Below, in pieces: positions 1 to 8,661 of a DNA stretch of 64,000 bases (its first letter is position 1; each line of letters starts with the position of its first letter). The stretch covers positions 372,001 to 436,000 of the forward strand of contig NZ_JAVRHV010000001.1 in assembly GCF_031846385.1 (NCBI RefSeq). The letters run 5' to 3'. This DNA is from Urechidicola vernalis (GTDB lineage Bacteria > Bacteroidota > Bacteroidia > Flavobacteriales > Flavobacteriaceae). The translations under genes were made by a program, and so were the position numbers. The notes beneath the pieces are model-generated. The model searched no databases. It was not told where the DNA came from and saw only the letters and a list, made by a program, of their open reading frames with translations.

Positions 1-1
1 C

Positions 2-613
2 AGAGAAGCTTCTAAGGTTTCGGAATCAGCAGGTAAAGTTGGTTGGATTGTTTTATTATTAATCTATGTAGTTATTGCGTTTACATTTAGATCATTCAGT
101 CAGCCTATTATGTTATTGCTAATGGTACCATTTAGTATGGTAGGTGTTGCTTGGGGGCATTATATTCATGGGTTCCCGGTAAATATTTTATCGATGCTTG
201 GTATTATTGCCTTGATTGGTATTATAGTAAACGATGGTTTGGTATTGATTACTAAATTTAATAACTACCTTAAGGAAGGGATGAAATACGATGAAGCCTT
301 AACCGCTGCTGGAAAATCAAGATTCCGTGCTATTTTCTTAACATCTCTTACAACTGTTGCTGGTTTAGCACCGTTAATTTTTGAGACAAGTAGACAAGCA
401 CAATTCTTAATACCTATGGCCATTGCAATTGCCTACGGTATTGCCTTTGCTACCATGTTAACCTTGCTAACCTTACCGATTTTATTAAAATTCTCGAACG
501 ATTTCAAAGTATTGACAAAATGGTTCTGGACAGGTAAAAAACCTAGTAGGGAGCAGGTTGAAAGAGCAGTAAAAGAATTAGTTGTAGAAAATGAAGATTT
601 AGATAATGAATAA
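2..613 (+). CDS. RND efflux permease, C-terminal part (5' end outside window)
   Basis: The frame is already open at the first base, so this is the last ~203 residues of an inner-membrane RND (AcrB/MexB/CzcA-type) pump that uses proton motive force to expel compounds. At least four hydrophobic helices are visible, including one reading SMLGIIALIGIIVNDGLVLI. That string is typical of the late transmembrane bundle of HAE1-type RND permeases and is followed by the usual loop and the final helices (LTSLTTVAGLAPLIF, then the AIAIAYGIAF region). The tail is short, charged and cytoplasmic. The stop overlaps the start of the TolC-like channel gene by 8 bases, so pump and channel are one operon. Substrate cannot be told from this fragment. 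Family call is firm. Confidence 0.93.
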   Translation, partial: REASKVSESAGKVGWIVLLLIYVVIAFTFRSFSQPIMLLLMVPFSMVGVAWGHYIHGFPVNILSMLGIIALIGIIVNDGLVLITKFNNYLKEGMKYDEALTAAGKSRFRAIFLTSLTTVAGLAPLIFETSRQAQFLIPMAIAIAYGIAFATMLTLLTLPILLKFSNDFKVLTKWFWTGKKPSREQVERAVKELVVENEDLDNE

Positions 614-1940
614 ACAAGGAAGTATGAAGAAATTCAGTTTTGTTGTAAGTTTAATTTGTTCCGTGTTTTTAGTAAACGGGCAAGAAATACTTTCAATTGA
701 TAATGCATTACAAATTGCATTAGAAAACAATTACGATATTAAGGTAATAGAGAAAGATCTTGAAATAGCGGAGAATAATTCAAGTGTTTATAATTCTGGT
801 TATTTGCCAACCGCGTCGGTGTCAAGTGGAGCAGGATATAACAACAATAGTAGTTTACTTGAAACAGCAGATGGAACTAAAATAGAAGCTCATAATGTAG
901 TTTCGACAAATTACAATGCCTCGCTAGGTGTTAACTATGTATTGTTCGATGGTTTAAATAGAAAATACTCCTACAAAAGGTTGAAGGAAGTTTACAATTT
1001 AACAGAATTGCAAGCAAGGCAGGTAATAGAAAGTACCATGCTTAGTTTGTACTTGGCTTATTTTGAGGTTGCAAGATTAAGTGAAAACGAAAACAACCAA
1101 AAGCAAACATTAGATATATCTAAAAGAAGATTATTGCGTGCAGAATATGCGTCTAGTTATGGCCAAAACACGAAATTAGATGTATTGAATGCCGAAGTTG
1201 ATGTAAATAATGATAGTATCAATTATTTGGATAGTCAGCGTCAATTAACTAATGCTAAGCGAAATTTAAATGTAGTGCTAGGTAGAGAAGCGGACATTAC
1301 GAGTTTTAATGTTGATACTGATGTACAGTATGCCATAGATTTAAATTTGCAAGTCTTACTTCAAAATGCTTTGGATAATAACGTATTGTTATTACAGGTA
1401 AATAAAGGACTAGAAATAAGCGACTATGATGTTTCTATTAGTAAATCTGGTTGGATGCCAACGGTCTCTGCAAACGGTTCTTACGGATGGAATAAAAGCA
1501 TTAATGATGAACCTGTTGGATTCTCGTTTGCAAACAGTCAGCAATATGGATTAAATGCAGGTGTTTCTCTTGGTTGGAATATATTTGATGGTGGAAGAAC
1601 AAAAACGAATGTTCAGAATGCTAAAATTGCAATGGATGCACAAGAAATTGAAAAAGAACAATTCACTCAAGAATTAACGAGAGATGTCTACAATGCCTGG
1701 GAATTCTATCAGAATGCTCTGTTTAAATTACAAGTTCAAGAAACGAATGTGCAAACGAATCAGCGTAATTTTGAAAGAACAAACGAACAATACAAATTAG
1801 GGCAGATTAGTTCTATAGATTTTCGTTTAGCACAGGTTAATTTGTTAAATGCAGAACGAGATTTAAGTCAATCTAAATACGATGCAAAAAATGCCGAATA
1901 CCAATTATTGTATTTAGCAGGAGAACTATTAAACAATTAG
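606..1940 (+). CDS. TolC family outer membrane efflux channel
   Basis: 444 aa. An N-terminal signal peptide ends near VNGQ, followed by two alpha-helical TolC repeats: one from about residue 30 to 225 containing the barrel strand VNYVLFDGLNRK, the second from about 250 to 440 with VSLGWNIFDGGRTK. The paired Y/W-x-(L/I)-F-D-G strands are the classical TolC-type signature. Role: outer-membrane exit duct for the RND pump encoded just upstream, with which it overlaps by 8 bases (translational coupling). The ATG at 624 gives a cleaner signal peptide (MKKFSFVVSL) and is an equally plausible start. A strong hairpin follows directly. This is the last gene of the efflux operon. Confidence 0.93.
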   Translation: MNKQGSMKKFSFVVSLICSVFLVNGQEILSIDNALQIALENNYDIKVIEKDLEIAENNSSVYNSGYLPTASVSSGAGYNNNSSLLETADGTKIEAHNVVSTNYNASLGVNYVLFDGLNRKYSYKRLKEVYNLTELQARQVIESTMLSLYLAYFEVARLSENENNQKQTLDISKRRLLRAEYASSYGQNTKLDVLNAEVDVNNDSINYLDSQRQLTNAKRNLNVVLGREADITSFNVDTDVQYAIDLNLQVLLQNALDNNVLLLQVNKGLEISDYDVSISKSGWMPTVSANGSYGWNKSINDEPVGFSFANSQQYGLNAGVSLGWNIFDGGRTKTNVQNAKIAMDAQEIEKEQFTQELTRDVYNAWEFYQNALFKLQVQETNVQTNQRNFERTNEQYKLGQISSIDFRLAQVNLLNAERDLSQSKYDAKNAEYQLLYLAGELLNN

Positions 1941-1957
1941 ATTGAAATTCAATTGAT

Positions 1958-1990
1958 AAAAAAAGCACCAATATAATTGGTGCTTTTTTT
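1958..1990. terminator. Bidirectional intrinsic terminator
   Basis: Perfect 12-bp stem (AAAAGCACCAAT / ATTGGTGCTTTT) with a 3-nt loop, preceded by an A run and followed by a T run. It can stop the tolC-like transcript on the plus strand and the ABC exporter transcript on the minus strand. The stop codon of the ABC gene touches its T run. Confidence 0.9.
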
Positions 1991-3726
1991 TATATCCTGC
2001 TTTGGTACGTATATAAATCGTAATAACGTCCTTTTTGAGCAATTAAAGTATCGTGTATTCCGCGTTCTACAATATTACCGTCTTCTATTACTAAAATTTG
2101 ATCTGCTTGTTGTATCGTACTTAACCTATGCGCAATTACAAAGGTAGTCCTATCTTTCATCAGCACTTGTAAACTTTGTTGAATATACGATTCACTTTCT
2201 GTATCTAAGTTTGATGTAGCCTCATCTAAAATTATGATTTTAGGATCTGCTAATAGAGCACGCGCAATTGAAATACGCTGCCTTTGACCACCGGATAATT
2301 TTACACCACGTTCTCCAATTACGGTATCTAAACCATCTTCGAATCTGTCTGTAAACTCATTTACATAAGCCCCTTTTACGGCTTCTAGTAATTGTTCTTC
2401 GGTTGCATTTGGCCTTGGAAATAGTATATTCTCTCGAATCGTTCCTTCGTACAAGAAATCATCTTGCAACACCACTGCTAAATTTTTCCTGAAACTACTC
2501 AAGTTTACTTGAGACAAATCAATTCCGTCGAGTGTGACTTTACCCGAATTCGGATTTAAGAAAGTTGCGGCTAACCCCGCAATCGTTGATTTACCAGAGC
2601 CAGATGAGCCTACTAAAGCTGTTACAGAGCCTTTAGGGGCATCAAATGAAATATTATGAAGTACTTCTTTATTTTCTTCATAACTGAAAGAAACATCATT
2701 AAAAACAATGTCACCAGTTATTTGTCCTAACTCAATTGTTCGTTGCTCAGGGTTGTCTTCTTCAGGCATATTCATTAAGTCTTCCGTTCTATCCAATCCA
2801 GCCATAGCTTCAGTTAACTGACTTCCAATATTTCCCATTTGTACAATAGGAGCAATCATAAATCCTAAGAATAATGTAAAAGAAATGAAATCTCCCATAG
2901 ATAAGGTTTCATTCATGACATAATAACCTCCAATACCCATAATTCCAGCAGATGCCAAACCTAATAAAAATGTTGAGGAACTTGACATTAATGCTGTAGC
3001 AGTTAAACTCTTTTTAACATTTAAATATAAACGTTCAACTCCCTTTTCAAAAACTTTGCTTTCTTGTTCCTCTGCGTTAAACCCTTTTATAACACGCACA
3101 CCGTTTAAAGTTTCTGTAAGTCTTCCTGTAACTTCGGCATTAATCTTTCCTCGTTTTCTAAAGATTGGTCGGATATATCCAAAAGCCTTTAAAGCAACAA
3201 ATCCAAAGATTCCAACAGGAACCAATACAAACAAGGTCATAGAGGTGCTAATCTTTAAAAGAATTACTAAAGATATGATAGATGTAAATGTACCTCCTAT
3301 TAACTGTACCAAACCGGTTCCTACTAAATTCCGAACTCCTTCAACATCTGTCATTACTCTCGATACTAAAGCACCAGATTTATTATTGTCAAAAAAGTTA
3401 ATAGGCAGTTTTAACAGTTTCCGCTGTACTTTTGCCCTTAACAATGAAATGAGATGTTGAGCCTCTACGCTAAGTAATCTAGTTAAAGAAAACGACGTTG
3501 CCGATTGAACAATGATGGCTCCAACTACTGCAAGAATTAATATTTTAAGTAATTCAATATCCTTACCAGGGATGATATCATCAATTAAGTATTTGGTCGC
3601 ATAGGGGAGTACTAGTCCAGCTAGACTTCGAACAATAATTAACATTAAACCAATAAATACGATTTGTTTACGAGGCCAAATAAATTCTTTAAAGGCCCAT
3701 GCGAAAGAAACTTTTTGTTTTGTCAT
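1990..3726 (-). CDS. ABC exporter, fused permease-ATPase (MsbA-like)
   Basis: 578 aa half-transporter of the ABCB/MsbA type, working as a homodimer or heterodimer in the inner membrane. Six transmembrane helices occupy about residues 20-310. The nucleotide-binding domain then shows Walker A GSSGSGKST, the signature LSGGQRQR, Walker B IIILDEAT with the catalytic Glu, and the switch His in FVIAHRLST. Length is normal for the family. It is a single convergent gene, separated from the efflux operon by a shared terminator, with no partner gene next to it. Substrate is unknown: lipid (MsbA-like) or drug are both possible, and the sequence alone does not decide. Confidence 0.92.
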   Translation of the reverse strand: MTKQKVSFAWAFKEFIWPRKQIVFIGLMLIIVRSLAGLVLPYATKYLIDDIIPGKDIELLKILILAVVGAIIVQSATSFSLTRLLSVEAQHLISLLRAKVQRKLLKLPINFFDNNKSGALVSRVMTDVEGVRNLVGTGLVQLIGGTFTSIISLVILLKISTSMTLFVLVPVGIFGFVALKAFGYIRPIFRKRGKINAEVTGRLTETLNGVRVIKGFNAEEQESKVFEKGVERLYLNVKKSLTATALMSSSSTFLLGLASAGIMGIGGYYVMNETLSMGDFISFTLFLGFMIAPIVQMGNIGSQLTEAMAGLDRTEDLMNMPEEDNPEQRTIELGQITGDIVFNDVSFSYEENKEVLHNISFDAPKGSVTALVGSSGSGKSTIAGLAATFLNPNSGKVTLDGIDLSQVNLSSFRKNLAVVLQDDFLYEGTIRENILFPRPNATEEQLLEAVKGAYVNEFTDRFEDGLDTVIGERGVKLSGGQRQRISIARALLADPKIIILDEATSNLDTESESYIQQSLQVLMKDRTTFVIAHRLSTIQQADQILVIEDGNIVERGIHDTLIAQKGRYYDLYTYQSRI

Positions 3727-3837
3727 AATTGTTCAATTGCGAATACCGAACCAAAATAAAAGATGTGCCACATCGTCATAATTTGGATTTTGCAGGTACT
3801 AAATATTCAAGTTTTTATTGTTTTAATTTCTTCTTTT

Positions 3838-3868
3838 GACGTTTCACTTCTTATTTAGGACGTTTCAC
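3838..3868 (+). promoter_or_regulatory. Direct repeat GACGTTTCAC x2, candidate LytTR operator
   Basis: GACGTTTCAC occurs at 3838-3847 and again, identical, at 3859-3868, a period of exactly 21 bp (two helical turns). A partial third copy, AACGTT, follows at 3874-3879. Paired ~9-10 bp direct repeats spaced about 21 bp apart are how LytTR-domain regulators bind, and a LytTR regulator is encoded 2.2 kb downstream. The repeats end about 10 bp before the predicted -33 element. The layout is seen directly; the assignment to LytTR is inference. Confidence 0.55.
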
Positions 3869-3877
3869 CTTAAAACG

Positions 3878-3910
3878 TTGATTTCAGGGAGTATAGTGGG
3901 TGTACATTTG
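3878..3910 (+). promoter_or_regulatory. Promoter (TTG ... TACATTTG)
   Basis: TACATTTG at 3903-3910 matches the Bacteroidota -7 consensus TAnnTTTG. TTG at 3878-3880 is 22 bp upstream, acceptable for the -33 element. It would start a transcript about 37 bp ahead of the small ORF at 3954 and lies just downstream of the 21-bp-period direct repeat. Confidence 0.6.
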
Positions 3911-3953
3911 TTATGTAATTAAAAATAAAAGTTGAATTTTTAAATATAATAAA

Positions 3954-4109
3954 ATGAGAACTATATATAATTTATTAATTGTTTTAGCTGTATTGACAAC
4001 AGTAATTATTGCATCAAGTGGATTTGTCGAAGGATTGTTATTCTTTTTAACAGGAGCCTCAATAATATCAATTGGAAGATACGCCCACAGTATAATAACT
4101 CATAATTAA
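3954..4109 (+). CDS. Small hydrophobic membrane protein (51 aa)
   Basis: ATG-initiated reading frame of 51 codons, mostly hydrophobic: two likely membrane segments (residues 5-20, NLLIVLAVLTTVIIA; 25-42, GLLFFLTGASIIS), then a short polar tail (GRYAHSIITHN). It follows a good promoter and is the first frame of a possible three-gene transcript with the 45-aa frame at 4117 and the lipoprotein at 4282. I do not recognise the family. Support for a real gene is the placement right after the promoter, the clean start spacing and the membrane-like composition. No function is proposed. Confidence 0.55.
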   Translation: MRTIYNLLIVLAVLTTVIIASSGFVEGLLFFLTGASIISIGRYAHSIITHN

Positions 4110-4116
4110 TAAAAAA

Positions 4117-4254
4117 ATGAAATCATTAAAATCAATATTAGAAATGGAATTACTTCAAGTGGATTGGAAAAACATTGTAAGTATTAATACCGATAGATTG
4201 AACGGTACCAAAAACACACATGAAAATGAAGAGATGAATTTTCTATTCATATAA
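4117..4254 (+). CDS. Small hypothetical protein (45 aa)
   Basis: 45 codons starting 7 bases after the preceding stop. The N-terminal half is amphipathic (MKSLKSILEMELLQVDWKN) and the C-terminal half is polar and charged (THENEEMN) with a hydrophobic end. No signal peptide, no known motif. It sits between the 51-aa membrane frame and the lipoprotein gene, in the same direction and with short gaps, so it is probably co-transcribed. It could be a true small protein or a chance frame; length alone cannot settle that. Confidence 0.4.
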   Translation: MKSLKSILEMELLQVDWKNIVSINTDRLNGTKNTHENEEMNFLFI

Positions 4255-4281
4255 TTATCAATACTTAAAATCAAATAAATC

Positions 4282-4941
4282 ATGAAAACTTTAAATAAAA
4301 TAATAGGACTTCTGACAATTACACTTTTGGTTGTAAGTTGTTCATCAGTAAAAGTAACGGACTCTTGGAGGCAAGAAAGTTCAAAAGACATTAAGGGAGA
4401 ACAAATAATGGTTGTTAGTGTCACAAACAATGAGATCTCAAGACAACGTTTTGAAAAAGATATAACAACAGCATTAAACGCAAATGGATTTGAGTCTTTT
4501 GAGAGTTATGCTAAATATCCGGAAATGAATCCAACAAAAAAGGTTTCTCAAGAGGATGTAACTAAACTTAAGCAAAAGTTGCAAAGTAATGGAGTAAACC
4601 TAGTTGCAATCAGTGCTGTAAAGGAGATTAAAGAATACACAGAAACGAATACAACTGGATCTAGTTATGGAATGCCGATGTATGGTTATAGAGGATATAG
4701 AGGGTTTCACGGATATTATGGAGGAATGTATATGGATATGGGAACCAGTACTTCTACAACGAAAGTAAAAAAGAAATATAAACTAGAAACTGTAATTTAT
4801 GATTTGTCTAAACCAAAGGACAAAGAACTAATAGCTGTAGTTTCAACAGAGATAGATGATCCGCAAAAATTGACAAAGATTTCTAAGGACTTCTCAGATA
4901 GAATAACAAAAGAACTAATGGAATTATTTCCAGTAAAGTAA
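4282..4941 (+). CDS. Exported lipoprotein, DUF4136-like
   Basis: 219 aa. A lipoprotein signal with lipobox LVVSC puts the acylated Cys near residue 20. The mature part begins SSVKVTDSW, typical of small DUF4136-like cell-envelope lipoproteins. A Gly/Tyr-rich low-complexity patch (YGMPMYGYRGYRGFHGYYGG) lies near residues 130-152, between two alpha/beta portions; the last ~60 residues (YDLSKPKDKELIAVV...) complete the domain. Likely anchored in the membrane facing the periplasm; molecular function unknown. It is the last gene of the transcript starting near 3920 and is closed by a strong hairpin at 4961. A LytTR-type two-component system follows immediately, and I infer that it may regulate this unit. 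Confidence 0.75.
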   Translation: MKTLNKIIGLLTITLLVVSCSSVKVTDSWRQESSKDIKGEQIMVVSVTNNEISRQRFEKDITTALNANGFESFESYAKYPEMNPTKKVSQEDVTKLKQKLQSNGVNLVAISAVKEIKEYTETNTTGSSYGMPMYGYRGYRGFHGYYGGMYMDMGTSTSTTKVKKKYKLETVIYDLSKPKDKELIAVVSTEIDDPQKLTKISKDFSDRITKELMELFPVK

Positions 4942-4960
4942 AGTTTGGTTAGTTGATTTT

Positions 4961-5008
4961 GGACTGTTGCATAGATATTTAACCATATCGCAACGGTCCT
5001 TTTTTTTT
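4961..5008 (+). terminator. Intrinsic terminator after the lipoprotein gene
   Basis: Stem GGACTGTTGC (4961-4970) pairs with GCAACGGTCC (4990-4999; one G-T pair), the inner ATAGATAT/ATATC region extends the hairpin, and a run of nine T follows. It separates the lipoprotein unit from the kinase gene. Confidence 0.88.
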
Positions 5009-5032
5009 ACCCCATAATTTTAATAAATAATG

Positions 5033-5040
5033 TAACTTTG
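5033..5040 (+). promoter_or_regulatory. -7 promoter element TAACTTTG
   Basis: Exact match to TAnnTTTG, 33 bp before the kinase start codon and just after the terminator. No clear TTG lies at the usual -33 distance. Confidence 0.5.
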
Positions 5041-5073
5041 TTAAACTAGTAATTAATGTAATTCCCAATCAAA

Positions 5074-6099
5074 ATGAATATAAAACAGGTTAAACAAACT
5101 GTAATTATTAGAGCAGCGATCATCGTTTCGCTATTAATTAGTGTACCTAGAGTTTTATCATTTTATGATATTACAGACCAAATCAGCGACGATTTGGTAA
5201 GTATTTCACCTAAAGATATTGGGCTTCGGTTTTTAGCAATTCTTATTTTTTCTTGGGTTTTACTTCAATTTAATACAAATACTAGATTCATTTACAATAA
5301 AACATCATTGTTATTTAGATGGGTGGTAACCATCCTAATTAATATAGTTTTATGGTTTGTAGCGGTTAAGATCCTGTTGTACGTGTACCCTTTATTAATT
5401 GGGCAAACTATTGAAGGGCTTGAAGCTGATTTATTTTATATCATATACTTTGTAGTAGTTTTGGTATTATTCTTTTTATCAGGGATCTTACGCTATCAAA
5501 TTATTCATAGAGAAGATACAATCGAAAAAGAACTGTTGAAGCAGCAAAGTTTAGAAAATGAATTAACAGCCTTGAGAAATCAAATTAACCCACATTTCTT
5601 ATTTAATTCCTTAAACTCTTTAAATTCCTTAGTGAGAGAAAATGATGACGCAACCCAGTTTATAAATAAGTTGTCATTTATGTACCGTTATATCTTACAA
5701 AGTAGTGATCGTAATATGGTAACATTAAAAGAAGAATTAAAGTTTTTAGATAGTTATATTTACCTAATTAAAACAAGATATAGAGAGCGTTTTTTTATAG
5801 AAATTAATATTGATGACTCTTTATTAAGTAAATGTATACCGCCATTGGGTCTTCAAGTCTTAGTGGAAAATGCAGTAAAGCACAATGAGATTTCTGCGAG
5901 CAATCCTTTAACTGTAAATGTATATACCGATAATGGATTTATTTGTGTAGAAAATGAAATAAGGCCAAGACTAACATTAGCGGAAGGAACAGGTAACGGC
6001 TTATCTAATTTAGATAAACGATTATTTCTATTAAAAAAACAGCACATTACCATTAGCGATACTGATAATGTGTTTAAAGTAAAATACTCACTAAACTGA
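5074..6099 (+). CDS. Sensor histidine kinase, LytS/His_kinase (PF06580) type
   Basis: 341 aa inner-membrane kinase. Four hydrophobic segments lie at about residues 10-30, 50-66, 81-105 and 120-140, with almost no extracytoplasmic domain. A short coiled coil (~147-168) leads to the His_kinase box NPHFLFNSLNSL with phospho-acceptor His174. The N box is ENAVKHN (Asn266) and the G box GTGNGLSNLDKRL at ~305-317. This is the usual four-helix LytS-like layout in Bacteroidota. It is followed after one base by its LytTR response regulator, so the two are a cognate pair. The signal is unknown; the lack of a sensor domain suggests a membrane-embedded stimulus (inference). Confidence 0.93.
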   Translation: MNIKQVKQTVIIRAAIIVSLLISVPRVLSFYDITDQISDDLVSISPKDIGLRFLAILIFSWVLLQFNTNTRFIYNKTSLLFRWVVTILINIVLWFVAVKILLYVYPLLIGQTIEGLEADLFYIIYFVVVLVLFFLSGILRYQIIHREDTIEKELLKQQSLENELTALRNQINPHFLFNSLNSLNSLVRENDDATQFINKLSFMYRYILQSSDRNMVTLKEELKFLDSYIYLIKTRYRERFFIEINIDDSLLSKCIPPLGLQVLVENAVKHNEISASNPLTVNVYTDNGFICVENEIRPRLTLAEGTGNGLSNLDKRLFLLKKQHITISDTDNVFKVKYSLN

Positions 6100-6100
6100 T

Positions 6101-6865
6101 ATGAAAGTAGTAATTGTTGAAGATGAAATAGCTGCAAGTGATAATTTAAGTTACTTGTTACACAAAATAGACCCTACCATTGAAATACTAAATGTAATAG
6201 ATTCTGTTCAAGGATCGATTCAATATTTTTCGAAGTCTGACGAAGCGGAATTGATTTTTATGGACATTCATTTGGCCGATGGTATATCATTTGAAATTTT
6301 TGATAAGGTAAAAATTAATACTCCAATTATTTTTACGACTGCCTATGATCAATATGCTCTAAAAGCATTTAAGGTAAATAGTGTTGATTATTTATTAAAA
6401 CCAATTGATAAAGAAGAATTATCTGATGCAATTAATAAATTTAAAAGTGCCCCAGAAAAAGAAGTAACAGATTCTACAAGTCAAATGGCAGGCCTTTTGG
6501 ATTTGCTTAAAGAAAGTCAAAAGACATTTAAAAGTTCGTATCTAGTTCATTTTAAAGATGAGTTGATTCCGTTGAAAACGAATGATATTTCTTATTTTTA
6601 TATTGATACAGGGATGGTAAAAGCGGTAACATTTCAGAACCAAAGTTATACGGTAGATAAAAAGTTAGAAGATATTGAAAACGAATTAAACCCAGATTTG
6701 TTTTTTAGAATAAACAGACAGTTCATTGCAAACAGAGAAGCAGTTGAATCGATGTCCTTCTATTTCAACGGTAAACTTATTGTAAAAACCAATCCGCCGA
6801 GTAAAGAAAGAATTGTAGTAAGTAAAGCCAAATCGAGAGCGTTTAAAGATTGGCTCAATAAGTAA
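6101..6865 (+). CDS. LytTR family DNA-binding response regulator
   Basis: 254 aa. The receiver domain (1-115) has the acidic pair VEDE at 6-9, phospho-acceptor Asp55 in IFMDIHLADG, Thr80 and Lys100 in DYLLKP. After a linker, a LytTR DNA-binding domain fills residues ~145-252, with the characteristic FKDELIPLKTNDISYFYID beta strands and RINRQFIANREAV. It starts one base after the kinase stop, so the two are co-transcribed. Family knowledge: LytTR regulators bind paired direct repeats about 21 bp apart, and exactly such a pair lies at 3838-3868 upstream of the small-ORF/lipoprotein unit. That site is a good candidate target, though the sequence cannot prove it. Confidence 0.95.
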   Translation: MKVVIVEDEIAASDNLSYLLHKIDPTIEILNVIDSVQGSIQYFSKSDEAELIFMDIHLADGISFEIFDKVKINTPIIFTTAYDQYALKAFKVNSVDYLLKPIDKEELSDAINKFKSAPEKEVTDSTSQMAGLLDLLKESQKTFKSSYLVHFKDELIPLKTNDISYFYIDTGMVKAVTFQNQSYTVDKKLEDIENELNPDLFFRINRQFIANREAVESMSFYFNGKLIVKTNPPSKERIVVSKAKSRAFKDWLNK

Positions 6866-6917
6866 CAATTGTAATATTGAATTAATTTCGATACATTAGC
6901 ATAACAAATTATTGTAA

Positions 6918-8618
6918 ATGCCAATCAAACAATTAATTCTTACACTGTGTTTGTTTCCTGCAGTCTTGTTTGCTCAAGATTCTATCCCCGAAGTTAATAA
7001 CGACTCACTAATTATTCAACTAAAACCAGTCGAAAGAGAAGTTGTTTCTGCACCAATTGTGCTAAAAGGGGACACTATTTTTTATGTTCAAAATTGGGCA
7101 AATACTTTTCCAGTAGAAGTTAGATCTGAAGAGGTTACGAGTAGACTCCAAAAATTAACCAAATGGTATGACAGTAAGAAGGATAGTATCTACGCTAAAC
7201 AAATTAATGACTACATAGCCATAATGTATAATGATGATGTCGCTTTTATTGTTACTGAAAGTGATGCGTCCATTCAGCAAGTGCCATTAAACGGATTGGC
7301 TGAAGTTCAATTGGTAAGTTTTATAAATACGCTAAATAAAGTAGAAGTACTGTCAACCGAAGAATGGCTAAAACGAATCGGATATTTTGCCGTATCATTA
7401 TTAGTGTTGATTGGTTTTATAAAATTAATCAATTACTTGTTTAGAAGGTTAGATAAACGGCTTTCGAAAATTGAAAAGTCTTTTTTAAGAAAGAAGCGAA
7501 ATATTTTAAAGTATTTCATTCCTAAGAATACGGCTAATATTTTTGTTTTTCTTTCGAAGATAGTCCGTATAGCATTGATTGTTATTACGTTGTTTTTCTA
7601 TGCGCCTTTTATGTTCAGTTTCTTTCCTTGGGCAGAGAAAGTTGTACATACGTTTTATGGCTATATATCAACACCTGTCAAGTTTGTTGTATTTGGTTTT
7701 ATAGATTTTATCCCTTCTCTTTTCTTTATAATAGTAATTGGATATTTGGCAAGATATATTGTTCGTGTTCTTAAAGAAATAGCGTTAGATGTTGAACTAG
7801 GCAACTTCAAAATTACTAATTTCCATAAAGATTGGGCAAGACCTACCGAAAAAATTGTAAGCATATTTATTTATGCCTTTGCACTAGTTTTAATATTCCC
7901 TTACTTACCAGGTTCTGGTTCAACTGCATTTCAAGGAGTTTCAATCTTTATTGGTGCCATTATATCATTTGGTTCTACATCGGCAATTGCAAATATTATA
8001 GCGGGTATTGTAATTACTTATATGAGGCCTTTTAAAATAGGAGATAGAGTTAAAATTGGAGGTATTATTGGAGATGTAATTGATAGGAACACCTTGGTAA
8101 CTTCTGTTAGAACTCCTAAAAATGAAGACATTACTATTCCAAATGCAAATATTTTAACGGGTAATATTATAAATTATTCTAATAATAAAGAAGCCAATAC
8201 TATTTTGTACACTACCATAACTTTGGGATATGATTTACCCTGGCGAAAAGCTGAAGAATTGCTTTTGCAGGCAGCAGATAGAACAAAATTGATATTAGAT
8301 GATCCAAAACCATTTGTATTAAAAACAAGTTTAGACGATTTTTATGTTTCATATCAATTAAATGTAAGTACCAAAGAGGCAAAACGAATTCCTTGGATTT
8401 ATTCTGAAATACATAAAAATATTTTAGATGTATTTGATGAAGGAGGAGTGGAGATATTATCACCAGGATATATGGCGGCAAGAGATGGTAGTTTAACCAC
8501 TGTACCAAGTCAATTAAAACCTGAAGATAAAAGCCCATTACATAAAATTACGGATCACCTAACAGGTAGAAATCAAAAAGTAACAATTAAGAAAAGAGAT
8601 GAACCAAATAATGAATAA
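6918..8618 (+). CDS. MscS-family mechanosensitive ion channel, long N-terminal domain
   Basis: 566 aa. A signal peptide (about 1-20, ending LFAQ) leads into a ~130-residue periplasmic region. A first membrane helix at ~149-168 and a basic loop are followed by several helices (~200-400). The pore/MscS core contains GSTSAIANIIAGIVITYMRP, then the beta domain (FKIGDRVKIGGIIGDV) and RTPKNEDITIPNA, and an alpha/beta C-terminal domain to ~520. These are the conserved elements of MscS channels that open under membrane tension to release solutes in hypo-osmotic shock. It stands 52 bases after the response regulator gene. The extra periplasmic domain resembles that of larger MscS paralogues rather than the compact E. 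coli MscS. Confidence 0.93.
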   Translation: MPIKQLILTLCLFPAVLFAQDSIPEVNNDSLIIQLKPVEREVVSAPIVLKGDTIFYVQNWANTFPVEVRSEEVTSRLQKLTKWYDSKKDSIYAKQINDYIAIMYNDDVAFIVTESDASIQQVPLNGLAEVQLVSFINTLNKVEVLSTEEWLKRIGYFAVSLLVLIGFIKLINYLFRRLDKRLSKIEKSFLRKKRNILKYFIPKNTANIFVFLSKIVRIALIVITLFFYAPFMFSFFPWAEKVVHTFYGYISTPVKFVVFGFIDFIPSLFFIIVIGYLARYIVRVLKEIALDVELGNFKITNFHKDWARPTEKIVSIFIYAFALVLIFPYLPGSGSTAFQGVSIFIGAIISFGSTSAIANIIAGIVITYMRPFKIGDRVKIGGIIGDVIDRNTLVTSVRTPKNEDITIPNANILTGNIINYSNNKEANTILYTTITLGYDLPWRKAEELLLQAADRTKLILDDPKPFVLKTSLDDFYVSYQLNVSTKEAKRIPWIYSEIHKNILDVFDEGGVEILSPGYMAARDGSLTTVPSQLKPEDKSPLHKITDHLTGRNQKVTIKKRDEPNNE

Positions 8619-8661
8619 TTATAAAATTAACTGAAATAACTATTAACCAAAACTTAAAGAA

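Noticed and set aside
3056..3460. Plus-strand 134-codon frame inside the ABC exporter gene
   Set aside because: Antisense to the well-supported ABC permease domain, with a low-quality composition; a shadow frame.
4155..4430. Minus-strand 91-codon frame across the lipoprotein start
   Set aside because: Antisense to the lipoprotein signal region and to the micro-ORFs; no promoter or motif.
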